Source: Pleurotus ostreatus/Saccharomyces cerevisiae fusant (lineage: Eukaryota; Opisthokonta). Taken from it: DNA of 64,000 nt. The notes below the pieces were generated by a model. That model had not been told where the DNA came from, did not search any database, and saw nothing but the letters and a program-made list of their open reading frames with translations. Position 1 is the stretch's first letter; each line of letters starts with the position of its first letter. The position numbers and the translations under genes were made by a program. Of this stretch, positions 31,235 to 42,365 are shown in pieces. Where the stretch lies: NCBI GenBank assembly GCA_024196135.1, contig JAMQCK010000013.1:596-64595 (forward strand). Reading direction: 5' to 3'.

Positions 31235-32022
31235 CCACAGACGCAGGGTGAGAAGGTCGCGTCAAGCGGGCGCGGCGGGCGAGCTGGTTGTCGACGAAGG
31301 TGCACGACTGTTTGTCCATGTTTGACTCGCTAACTTAGCGCGTTCGTTTAGTGTACTTCTGCACAGCTCTTGTGGAAAAGCGACATAGCCACCGCCCAGT
31401 GGTATATATACGAGCGGACTAGGCACTCAGTCCCCATCCTCATCTTTCCCTCCTTCCCTCCCTACCAAGTGAGCACTTGTATTGTACCGTATACTGACAT
31501 GCCTCTCCAGCGGGACTCGACGTCAGCTTCGGCATTCCAGCGGCCTGCGACTGCGACATCGACACCGACATAGTCCGCGAGCGTCGTCCGGGTTCAGGAC
31601 CACAGTGACAATATCCTCCCCGGTCCGCATGTCTTCGGGTGTGTTGGTCAGCCGGGATGAGCACTGCGCTGTGGACCCATCCTGCTCGCACGGACGCCTC
31701 GTGGACTCGACCTCGGCAGCGACCTGGCCGGCGACATCGACTTCGACATCGGCATCGGCATAGCCCGCAAGCCTCGTCCGGGTTCAGGACCACAGCGTCA
31801 ACATCCTCCCCGGTCCGCATGCCTTCGGGTGTGTTGGTCAGCCGGGATGAGCACTGCGCTGTGGAGTCAACCTGCTCGCACGGACACCTTGCGGACTCGA
31901 CCTCGTCCTCGACGCGGCCAACTTCAACCCACCGACCCACCCATGGTCCCTCTCCTGCCCCCTAACGGCACGGTGGCTCAGTCGGGAGCCCTTGCGCGTT
32001 CGAATCGCGGCCCTGTTCTCCT
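31235..32022 (+). repeat. Right arm of a large inverted duplication
   Basis: Mirror of 29947-30690: the degenerate gene-end segment (about 31260-31338, with an extra base relative to the left arm), TATA box (31402-31411), intron-like segment of identical length (31469-31510), two units of about 138 bp (31572-31711, 31763-31901) and the A/B-box tip (about 31973-32022). Transcription from either TATA box would run outward, away from the centre. Confidence 0.8.
31973..32022 (+). other. tRNA-like A/B-box tip, right arm
   Basis: Plus strand: TGGCTCAGTCGG fits the Pol III A-box consensus, and CGTTCGAATCG is close to a B-box, with about 12 nt between them. It is not a functional tRNA because the anticodon arm has no room. 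Likely a truncated tRNA-derived end or a chance match conserved by the duplication. Confidence 0.5.
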
Positions 32023-32240
32023 GTACTTCTTGACTGTCGGCTTCTCTTCGTGATGCCTCTTTTCGAGTACCAATCTTATTGTCCCTTTCGATGCTCTTGC
32101 ACTCTTGCTGTGACGTCGCAATGAATATCAATGGCTCTGCCTGAGCTGCACACTTGCCATCCAGTCGTTTGAGTCGTTTGAGTACAACACAGCCGGACGT
32201 CGCTCGCGGAGAAAAAGATGGTATGAAAATCGCACGGGTA

Positions 32241-35200
32241 TCAATCCGAATCTATCACTTCAGCCTCCGCCCTGTTCCTCGCCTCGTCAGCCACCATCGC
32301 GTCCTTCAGCTCTCGACCGAGTGCAGCGGCAACCGGCCATGCGACTGCGTTGCCAATTTGCTTTTGCAGCTGTCGCGAGTGCTGGTAAGGTCCGGAGAGA
32401 CAGGACGATGGGGAGACGCGCGCACCGTATTTATATCGTGTTCGCCCTTGACGGACTTGAAGACGAAGTGGTCGGGGAAGCCTTGGGCGCGGGCAAGCTC
32501 GCGGACGGTGATGACGCGGCGGCACTGGAGGGCATGGTCAGACGAGCATTGAGCAAGATAAAGGAGAGCGAGAAAGTACCCAGGGGTTCAGACATCGCGA
32601 CTGCTTGGCTGTCGGCTTCATTTGCGTAGTGACGGTCATGAAGAGGGCTTTCTCGTCCAGGCGGCCGAAGTATGCTGAATAGGTGTGAGCGTTGGCGTTG
32701 TAGTGAGAGAGATGTTCTGACCTTTGCTGAACCCATTCTGCCCGTTGGCGGACATGGGATTATGCAGCATGAAGGTATGGTGCGCGCGTGGGAGGTCTAT
32801 ACGGACACAATCTTAGCGACGACGATAGCAAAGGAAAAGTTGATTCGTACGCCGCGCATCTGCATTCGGTACCATTGGTATCCCTACGACCCTGCATAAA
32901 GAATATCAGCAGCGCGCGTATTGGCTAGCTCAGACGCACTTCTTCGCCGTCTCCTCGTTGAACTGGGCCGTATAGTGCTGAATATCACCGGTCGCGGGTT
33001 TTTGACGTGCTTTAGCCTGAAAGGTGGTCCGCGGAGCGTACTCATACGCATCTTGGGGGTTGACGTAGCCTATGCGGCCGATACCGTCCGCTGGAAGCAG
33101 CGGGATGCCGTCGTCGACTCTTCGGTCGGGCTCTTGGTCCCTGCGCGACCCGATCAGCACCCAATGGGCCCTTATTCCACACGACTCGCGAACGTACCAA
33201 TGAAACCTCCTCAAATCCCCAATCGCGTCCCCAATCGTCACCGCCCTATGCGGGGCGCGGCCCGTGCCCGGATTCACGGCCTCAATGCGTACGGCACCCC
33301 CAGCGAGCTCCAGCGGCATTTTGATGCTGCCGCACTTCACGGGGAGGGAAGAGAGGTCGTGCGTGGGTGGGGGCAGGTGGGGCAGAGTGCGACCGCTACG
33401 GGCGGCGATGAGGAAGAAGCGGAGGCGGTCTTGGGGGGCGCCGTAGTGCGCGGCTTGGTGGAGGCTGAAGCGGACTTGGTAGCTGGGGGGAGGGTGGGGT
33501 GGTAGTGAGCATATCGAACACCCATCCGGCAGGAAGTATAGACATACCCCAACTCAATCAATATCCTTACGCACAGCTTGAGCGGTCCGCCCGAGATAAT
33601 GGGCGGTCCACCATGCGTCTCGCTCAGCTTCGCGTATACGAAGCCGCGCACGTTCTCCAGGACGACGTATTCAGGCTTGAGGTGCGCGACCCAGGATAGC
33701 ACGTTGAGGAAGATATTGTTCCGCGGGTCGTCTCGCGTGCGGTGGCGGTTGACGGAGGAGAAGGATTGGCTGGATGGGGGTTAGTGTTGAACTTCGCACA
33801 ACCAGCTTGCAGTAGATGTTGAAGGGACTGCAGCACTGACCAAGGGAAGCCGGCCGTGACAACGCGTATCTGCCCCGGTCGTGGCGGGTCGGAGACCTCC
33901 GTCTGACCGTCCCAGAGCTGTTTGGGAGGCGCGTCTACGGTCTTGCGATCGTGCATATGTACGGCGTACCGTAGCATCGTGTTGACGCACTGGTTGTAGA
34001 CCTTGACGTCGGGGTGGTTGGCTCTGTCGGGGCCGTCAGCTTCATCCTACTACAAGGCTGGGAATAATAAGGTAAAGAACACGCACTCAATAGTCCGCGC
34101 CGCCGACGGGGATAGCTCGATAGCGTGCGTGACCTTCAGGGCCCCACCACTACCTCCCGCCAATGCGGAACCGAAAGCGCCAACGCCTGCGCAGAGGTCG
34201 AGCACGGGCCGTCGCGTGAGGGCGGCCTCTCCACTGCGCGCGTTCTCCATTGCCTGCTTGCACTTGGCGCATTGAGGTACGTCGATTGAAGTGGATAGGT
34301 GGCGCTGGCCGTTGCGGATTTTTCCTATGGCAACGAAGGTATAGGGTGAGGCACGGGCTGATGGAGGGAGCTTGTCGTAGGCTTTCGTCGAGAGGACAAG
34401 ACATGACCTGAGGATGTCGTGTTTAGATATAGAGGTGGGCGGGCCGTCGCAGAGGTAGACGTCACGCTGCAACCGGTGGTCAGAAAAACACGTATAGGGG
34501 CGGAGATCAGGCTTAGAAGACAGACGTACGTCAAAACAGCCCGCCTCGCTTGGCGCTGACCTCGGTAGATCCCGAGCTCGTTGCAACCGCCGAACCTTGA
34601 TACGATCTCCCTGGATGCTTCGTATCTGACCGATGTGCGCTGTTCCTTTCGCGTCATCTTGCGCTTTGTAAAGCACGTAATCGTCGCGGTGATATGGAAG
34701 TGGCTCCTCGCGCTCGCGGAAGGCGTGCAGCCTGCAGCAATACTGTTTTTGACCGTCGTTCGCAGCTGGAGGAGGGCCGAGGAAGTCTTCTCGTGGGATA
34801 TCCGAGAAGCTGCCCAAGGCGGGTTCGTACGCAAATCTGCGCATTTGATCAGAACGAGTCCCTACTCAACTCACTTCAGATAAATCCTCACCTCAACCGC
34901 CTCTTCTCTGGCTCCACCTCCCCCTCCCCATCCCTCACAATCCCAACCACGCCACAAAGATCCTTCACCCTTACATCCCCCAAACACTTCTCCGTCGCAA
35001 ACACCTCCCGCTTCCCGCCCAATTCATTCATCATGGTCTCCCGCGCGGGCACGTAGAGCTGCAGATGCACGCGGCCTTTGGGGCGGTCGATGAAGAGGAT
35101 GCGGGCGAGGGTGAAGAGGTCTTCGGGGGTGGTGAGGCGGGTTTTGAGGGCGTCGCGGGTGGGCATGGCGGTGGGTTTGTGTTTGGGGGTAAGGATGGTG

Positions 35201-36932
35201 TCGCCGACCTAAGAGCAGAGCGTTTACATATGCGAGGAGGATGAAGGAGGAAAGACCAAACGCACCTTGTACACTTTATCACCGATGGTCACAGAGTGAG
35301 GATGTCGCTCCGTGTTACTCGAGTACGTGATAGCATGCGTCGAGCGCATCCTCTCGAGCGCGCGAATGGCCAGTCTATGCTCCGCCTTCGCCGCAAAAAC
35401 CGGACACGCCATATCCTTGCACACATGGTCCTTGTCTTTCAAATCCAGCGTACACACCCTTGTACTCTCCGCCGAGCCTCGCGCCCCCAGAATCTCCAGC
35501 GAGCCACGAACGTGCGGCCGCGCGATTTTGGCGATAAGCGGGAGGACCTGCGTGGTGCTCTGGGCTTCGATGGCATGTCGCTCGGGATCTGGTGCGCGCG
35601 TTTTGCGCTCGATTCGAGTTTGTGTGGGCGGTGGGTGGTGGTGGCGGGCCGGGCGCTGGGTGCGCTGGACACTGGCGCGGCGCCGCTTCCGTTGGCCTTT
35701 GCCTTTACCTGTAATCTGGAGGGCGAGGTCGGCGGATTGGAGGTCTTCTTCGAAGGCTTCTTCCTCTATCATTTCTGTCTAAATGAGAGATAAGATATGA
35801 CGTTCGTCGTTGCGTCTACACTGACCGCTGCTTTGAGGTCCTCCTTCGTGAAGACGTGCCCGAACTCCTCAGTAGTGACGAGCTTCTCCTCAACGAATTC
35901 TTCAAGCGAGAGGTTGGCGTTTGAGAGGACAAGTTGTGTGATGCGGCGCGGGACGAAGAACTTGAGATATTTGGGCGTGTACTTGGGCGCAGGTGCGCGA
36001 AGGATATACCACGCGTAGAGGGTCTGTATCCAGATTCGGCTTAGAAAGCGTCAGTCAGATTGTCACACGAAGAAGTTGAGGTTCAGGGAGGAAAAGGACG
36101 AGGATGATCAACCCGTAAGGCCGAAGAAATGCGATACGCACGGGCAAGCGCCACGCTACGAGAGAATTCGCGCTCCATCACGTTGCATTGCAGGTGCTAC
36201 GTCGTTCATCGTGGCCCTCGTACACCTGGTACTACTGTGTTAGCGACGGTAAACTGTCTGCTCACCTGTCTTCCTCCGCCACGGGATCCCACCATATCTT
36301 GACGATGGCCGTGATATGCGCATACGTTCGAGAGGACATCATCCCCTTTCCAGGTTGAGACGGTCCCGGCCCATCCTCATTAGTGACCGAGCTCGAATAT
36401 CCTTCAGCGTCCTCCTCGTCTTCGTCATCACTGTCATCATCGTCCTCGTCAACGAGTACCGGCCATATGTACCCAGCCGCTTCGAACTGGTAGTCATTAT
36501 CGTCGCTCTCGAGGTCTGCGAGGTTGCGGAATTCACCGTGACGCGGGTCGTAGATGGTGAACGAGTCGAGGTAGCGCACGGGTTTGGTGTCGGCTTCAAG
36601 GCCGGCTTCGAGTTCGCCAGGCAGGCGCAAGTCGGCAGTTTCCTCGATGCAGCCTGGTGGCAAGGTGAAGTCGGGGCTGTTGGGTCGCGTCCTTTTTCTT
36701 GACTTTTTTACGTCAGCGGTAGCCTTCGTATCTGGGAAGATGAACTGACCTGCGAGTCCTGGGATGGCTGCGTGTTCGAGCGTTTTCTTGCTGAGTTCGA
36801 GCTTGACGCTTGAGGTCCTACGGTACATTGCGACGCGCTCCGCGACCCCTGAGAGCTTGTTCCAACAAGCGTCTGCGCTGAAGACGGCGGAGGACTGGGG
36901 TCTTGCCCAATCTCGGTGGTTTTCCACGCCAT
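32241..36932 (-). CDS. DNMT1-type DNA (cytosine-5) methyltransferase
   Basis: A nuclear enzyme that methylates cytosine in DNA. The ATG at 36932 gives MAWKTTEIGQDPSPPPSSAQ; a first intron leads to SRKRTRPNSPDFTLPPGCIE. Domain order: replication-focus-type region (PVRYLDSFTIYDPRHGEFRN, an acidic stretch, TLYAWYILRAPAPKYLKFFV-like), two BAH domains (GDKVYKVGDTILTP .. EDLFTLARILFIDRP; HRDDYVLYKAQDDAKGTAHI) and the catalytic domain. Catalytic motifs: VLDLCAGVGAFGSAL (I), VVTAGFPCQSFSSVNRH (IV, catalytic Cys, restored across an intron), EYVVLENVRGF (VI), QAAHYGAPQDRLRFF (VIII), RVITVRELARAQGFPDHF (IX) and QIGNAVAWPVA (X). Its stop lies about 220 bp from the inverted duplication. All motifs are present, so it should be active. 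Confidence 0.93.
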
Positions 36933-37919
36933 TACCAGGATATGTTGATTATATATTTTGTCGTCGAGCGTCGCAGAGTGGTCCGATAGCCAGAAACAAT
37001 GGGCTAGTAGGTAGCTTAGTAAATCAATGAGCATCTTGGGGCGCTTTTTCAGAGGTGCAGGCGGGCGTTCACCTGGGCAAGGAGGAAGTTCAACTTCAAG
37101 ATGTGCTCGAGTGCTATTTCCCACGCTCGTGTGTCCACGTCCACAACGCGATCACATGCCTTACTTCTCACGGTTGAACTTGCTGTGGCGCTAACTCCCA
37201 GTGAATATTGCTGATGAGTAGGGAGAGTTTAGAGAGATATACCAGCAGAGGGTGAGCTTGGATAAGCTGGAGCTCTCGAATGAAGTCAAGCACATTGAAG
37301 CTGTCGACGGGCGTAAGCACCTCTGTGATTCTGCAGCCATTGACATGGTCGGCTTATGCCACTATGATATTTGCATAGCTGAAGGAAGGCCAAAACCTGA
37401 CACCGAAAGCAGCTATACAAGACTTGACTTGCAGCATAGTCATCGACTGCCTTGTCGAAGCCAGCCACCTTCAATCAGCGCAGTTCACAGCCACGCCCAT
37501 CCAGCCTCGGAGGCTCGTCAGAGATATGCTTAACGCCGCTCGCGTTGGATCCCAAGCCCTTGCCCGAACGTCTCAGACGTTCATTGAGCAGGGAGGTAGT
37601 CGTACGATCGACAACTTGTCGTCTATAGCGCGACGAGTTGCCTTCAGCACCCTTGTTTGAAGAGGTTTTCGACCAATTCCCCCTAGCACTGTACGTCGTA
37701 TAGCGATATGTGTGTTGTAATTAGGCATTTCGAGAGTGCCCTACAGTGTCAGGAGTCGAGTCCGTTCTTCGAACATGGAGGTGAGAGACAAGATGCGCAC
37801 CCGCCATCACTTGTCTCTTTCCATCATCTCGCGTCCTCGAGCGCAGACTTGATCCCTCTCGTCGGACGAATAGGCACCCCTCGTAACCCTCGAGTCTACA
37901 TCCATTGCTGCGCTGCGCC
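36933..37919. other. Divergent promoter region, DNMT1-type and GWT1 genes
   Basis: The two flanking genes run apart from here. Short open frames exist. A plus-strand one ending at 37660 (MLNAARVGSQALARTSQTFI, later SSIARRVAFSTLV) looks slightly protein-like and could be a small unrecognised gene, but it has no supporting context. No RNA gene or strong repeat was seen. Confidence 0.5.
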
Positions 37920-39983
37920 ATGGATAGCGCCTACAAGGTCCACAAAGAGGCCTTCGTCTCCGGCCTCACCGGCAGCACCGTCGGCCACATCAACGCCATC
38001 TCCCTCCTCGTCGCCTTCGTACGCCCCGCCTCCCCCCACCCCTCCCACCAACCTAACTGACCCCCAAGCTCTCCGTCGCAGTCCACGCCGGCGTCCAGTC
38101 GCGCGTCACTCCACGCCCCGCACCCTTCCTCTCCTTCGCGATTCTGGTGCTCCCGCTTCTGCTCGGCATGACGCTGCTCGCGGATGCGCCGGGCGTGCTG
38201 ATCGTGGGGCTATGTGCGGCGGCGGTGGGGTTGTGTATGAGGGCGCCGAAGGAGCTGGACTCGCCGCTACCGAGTCGGTCGCCGGCCCCGTCGGCGGGGT
38301 TTTCGATGTCGCCTGCGCGAGTCCCGCCCCTGCCCGCGCTGTCGACGTTCCGCGCGCACATGCTGCTCATGACCATCCTCGCTATCCTCGCGGTCGACTT
38401 CCCCGTCTTCCCGCGCAAGCTGGCGAAGTGCGAGACATTTGGGGTATCGCTGGTGCGTTGCCTACCCTCCCATCATAACTACTTACTGACCTTATCCTCA
38501 CCCCAGATGGACGTCGGCGTCGGCTCCTTCGTCTTCGCTGCGGGCATCGTCTCTGCGTTACCCATTCTCAAGGACCCCGCCTACCTCCGCGCGCCCACCC
38601 TCCCCAAAGTCCTCTCCGTCGCGCGCAAGGCGGCCCCGATCATTGCTCTCGGCCTCGTGCGCGTCGCGCTGGTCAAGGGGACCGAATATCCCGTGTCGTA
38701 GTGTGCTTGCTTGGTTTGGAGGGCTTGCATACTAATGTGCGCGCAGGAACACGTCACGGAATACGGCGTACACTGGAACTTCTTCATCACGCTGGCGGTG
38801 GTGCCGGTGCTGCAAGTCTTGCTGCACCCGGTGATCGCGCGCGGCGCGTCGGTGTCGTGGTTAGCGGTGCTTGTGGGGATGGGTGCGTGTTAAGCTTTTT
38901 CACCTATCCGTGTGTACTCATAAGGCGCCACAGTCCAGCAGGCTCTGCTGACCGTCGGAGGATTGGATAGATACGTCCTCTACGCGCCCAGGACCAGTTT
39001 GATCAGCCAGAATAAGGAGGGAATTGTGTCCTTGCTAGGTGTGCATGTACATCTATCTCATCCTACGAGAACTGACCATCCTTACAGGCTATCTCTCCAT
39101 CCACCTCCTCGGACTCGCCACCGGCACGCTCATCCTTCCGCCCTCGCCCTCGTACTTCCGCCGAATGCTACGTGGAAAATCGAGTGTCGCGAGCTCGAGC
39201 TCTTCGATCCCCCTCGACCCGAAGAAGGACGACGATGCCGTTCGGAAATCATACGACAGTAACGTTCGGAACTCATACGACAGTAACCCTTCATCAAACC
39301 CGAACGCATACGACAAGCCCCTCCCACCACTCTCTCTTCCCCGCGAGGACGATAAGACGGCGACGGAGCTGTTTGGGTACACGCTCTTGTGGTGGGCGCT
39401 ATTCTACCTTGCGAGGTACTTCAAGATCGGCGGGCAGGACGTGTCGAGAAGGATGGTCAACCTCCCTTACATCCTCTGGGTCGCCGCCTACAACACGACC
39501 GCCATCCTCGGCTACTTCGCCCTCGATCTCTTGTTCTTCCCGCGTCCCGAGCGGTATGACCCGACCTCGGGGCTGAAGCGGTCGCCGGGGGCGGGTGGTC
39601 AGACCAAAGAGTATGCGCAGGCGCAGGCACCTGCGCTATTGGAGGCGATCAATAAGAATGGGCTGGCGTTGTTTTTGTTGGTGAGTGTTTGGCTGGGATT
39701 CGCATCCACGTCTTTTCGGCTGACTTTTCCTGCACTCGCGGCATCCCTCTACGTCGTCCTCCCTAGCCCCTCTACGCCGTCCTCCCAGGCCCCCTATCGC
39801 CGTTACCTCATCGCCGTGCTGACGCTCCGCTTCCAGGCCAACCTCCTTACGGGAATCATCAACCTCACGACGCAGACGATGTACGCGTCAAATACGAAGG
39901 CGATGGTCATCCTGACTGCATATGCGGGAGTCGTATGTTGGGTCGCGTGGGCGGTGAGGGGGAGGAGGGTGGTGAAGTTGTGA
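37920..39983 (+). CDS. GWT1: GPI-anchor inositol acyltransferase GWT1 (PIG-W)
   Basis: An ER multi-pass enzyme that acylates the inositol of glucosaminyl-PI during GPI-anchor synthesis, needed for wall mannoprotein anchoring. The ATG at 37920 gives [20 protein letters not shown], the conserved head with the GxTGS motif. Introns (first 38019-38068) join LLVAF to [12 protein letters not shown], then YP to [20 protein letters not shown], a hallmark segment. Others restore [20 protein letters not shown] and [16 protein letters not shown]. The end is [20 protein letters not shown] .. VVKL*. A short cytosolic loop holds a tandem SYDSN repeat. The family-typical motifs and length are complete. Confidence 0.93.
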
Positions 39984-40126
39984 GTAATGTGCAGTGCACT
40001 GAACAAGTAGTGAAAGCAATCAGTACTCGCCAACTGTGGAATGCACGGACAGAGTACTATATCATTGGTCTTTCGAATGTGTACAACGCGTGAAGAGCAG
40101 CTACGTAGCCAAGGAGATAATACATT

Positions 40127-42067
40127 CTACTGCGCCATAGGCGGAAGGTAATCGAGTACATGCAAACGCAAATACCCATCCTTGCCACCTGTTACAGCAC
40201 ATAGTCGCGCGGAGACGGGGCAAAAGTCGATATTCCCCAGGTCGAACGACGATTGCCATTCGGGGTCCTGACCGTCGAGTAAATTAACCACCAAGTCTGT
40301 TGGGTTGGCAGCTGCGACGCGTCCGCTTGCACTGCGACTCTGGGCGTCTCGGTGCTGCACGTGGATGTGCACGCCGGCTTGATCGTCTGCCATTTCGATG
40401 TACGACTGGATTTCTTCGGCGTCATCGTCGTATGCTGACCCGTCCTCGTCTTCGTGGTTTTCTTCGTCCCCATCTTCTTCGTTGTCCTCGCCTTCTCCTT
40501 CATCCGATCCAGCACCCGACTCGTCGCCCAACGACTCGTCGACGAGACCTGAGTAGTCAATGGGAGCAGCGCGCGCTTCTGCTTTCCTACTGCTGTGTGC
40601 CTCCATCGAACTATCGACCCAGCCCGATCTGTGTCCCATCCTGACAAGACTTCCGTCGCAAGCGCGCATCGGGCGTATATGGCAGTGATCCTTCGAAAGG
40701 TCGTATTCGACGGGGTAGAACTTCGCATCCCCCGCGTCCGCCGAGACTGGTATGATCAGGCTCTGGGGGTCGTTGGGAGACTCTGGATGCAGCCAAAACC
40801 GGCAAAAATGCCCGTGTCGGTCGAGGCGCTGAAGGTCGATGAACTGAGCGCCGTTGGCGCGATGGTGCAAGAAAATCGCATCGCCGCAGGCATGGGTGTC
40901 GGATACCACGAATATGGGGTCTAGGCGCAGCGGAGAGAGGGAAGAGGAGACGGGAGAAAAAGGTGGGAGCTCGTAGATGAAGAACGCCGCCGAAGACCGG
41001 AGGATGAGGCTGTTGCGTGTTAAAATGGCCTGCGAAGGGGTGAGTGAGATGTCCCGGCTGCCCAGCAGACGGGCGTCCACATTAGAGAAAAGGCGTCAAC
41101 ATACCTCGTCGTCATATAGTGTATCATCGTTCGGAGACCGAATTAGCGCAACCGTGTTCAGCTCGAAATCCCACATGCCGAAGACCGTTGAGCCTCTGCC
41201 AACGAAGGCTACCCGATTCTTTGCGGCATTGTAAGATATCGCGCGTAGTTGCTCCGGACCTTCGAGAGTGAGTCTGGAAATCACTTCGCCGGTGGGTGTC
41301 GAGGAAAGATTGCGTATCTTGTACGCTACAAGAGATGCCGGACCGACTGGGCTCGCATACCTGGAGCGTATGTTAGCAATGGGTAAAAGCGTGGGCTGAA
41401 CACAGCTGAAAGACGTACACGCTGTCGTGTCGAAGGGATATGGAGAATATCACGACTATTTCGTCGCCTTTGATGATGTGCAGGCTGAATATGCAGTGAG
41501 CGGGGTCTTGCGTCAACTCGCGCTTGATCAACGAGACAGATGGCTGGAGCGGCGAGGACTGGTTATGTCCTCTCCCAAGGTCAAAGAAACGAAACATCTC
41601 GGGGGAGTCGACAAGAAGGAAACGTCCTCCTGATACCAGGGTGACCCCTTTTGCACGACAATTTCGCACGCTGGGGGGTATAGGACTTCCCAGGGTGATT
41701 TGGCTTCGCAAACGTGGCGAGATTTTCCCAAGCACAGATGGAGTTGACGAAGCGCGTCTGAGGCGTTGCATGAGGACTTGCGGTCTTGAGGCGGCATAAC
41801 GGAGTTCGTTGATCGGCATTGCTCTGAGGTCAAAAGTGGGCGGAAAGACGTCGTTCTCATCGATGACTCGACGCAGAGCGTCAAGCCACACAGCGCGGCA
41901 TGAAGCTCGATCCCTGACGGTCGTGCTCGTCTGTTAATTTCGTTAATGATTGAATTGTCTACTAGATCATTGCTAGTGCCCACCGAATGCAAGGAAAGGA
42001 TGTCCAAGGGTTTCAACAAAGATTGGATTTGGATGAGAAGTTCCAACGGCAAGCCAGGCAGAAACAT
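40127..42067 (-). CDS. F-box protein, array copy A
   Basis: The ATG at 42067 (MFLPGLPLELLIQIQSLLKP) starts a degenerate F-box in exon 1; exon 2 continues it (CRAVWLDALRRVIDENDVFP). Exons 3-4 contain the family's conserved blocks: YVFGMWDFELNTVALIR-type (here RGSTVFGMWDFELNTVALIR), AILTRNSLILRSSAAFFIYE, FIDLQRLDRHGHFCRFWLHP, MGHRSGW, and the C-terminal CPVSARLCAV .. LHVLDYLPPM. A strongly acidic Glu/Asp run of about 40 residues precedes the DDQAGVHIHVQHRD block. All splice sites are plausible, so it looks intact. The repeated W-D and F-D-Y blocks suggest a beta-propeller-like fold; the substrate is unknown. Confidence 0.83.
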
Positions 42068-42365
42068 ATTCTGTATGTTATGTTGGCGTGATTAGAAAAG
42101 GCGCGGGAGAGATGATCGGCGATGGCAAGAGAGAATAGGGGCGGACGAATCAGGCAATTGATGGCCGGCTCCGAGGGGTCATGTGATTATCCTCTCACGG
42201 ATGAGATTCACTGAGATTCGAGACGCGCTTGCCACGTCCGCCTTACCTTGAATGCAACGGGCAGATTGATGGCCGGCCAAACAGTTCTTATTTCTGCCGC
42301 TTTATTTTGCCGCATTTGCGAAGCTCAAAGAGGGACTAACAATGTCATGTGTGCGATAACTCGGC

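Noticed and set aside
31973..32022. A tRNA gene on the plus strand
   Set aside because: A-box and B-box are present but only about 12 nt apart, so an anticodon arm cannot form.
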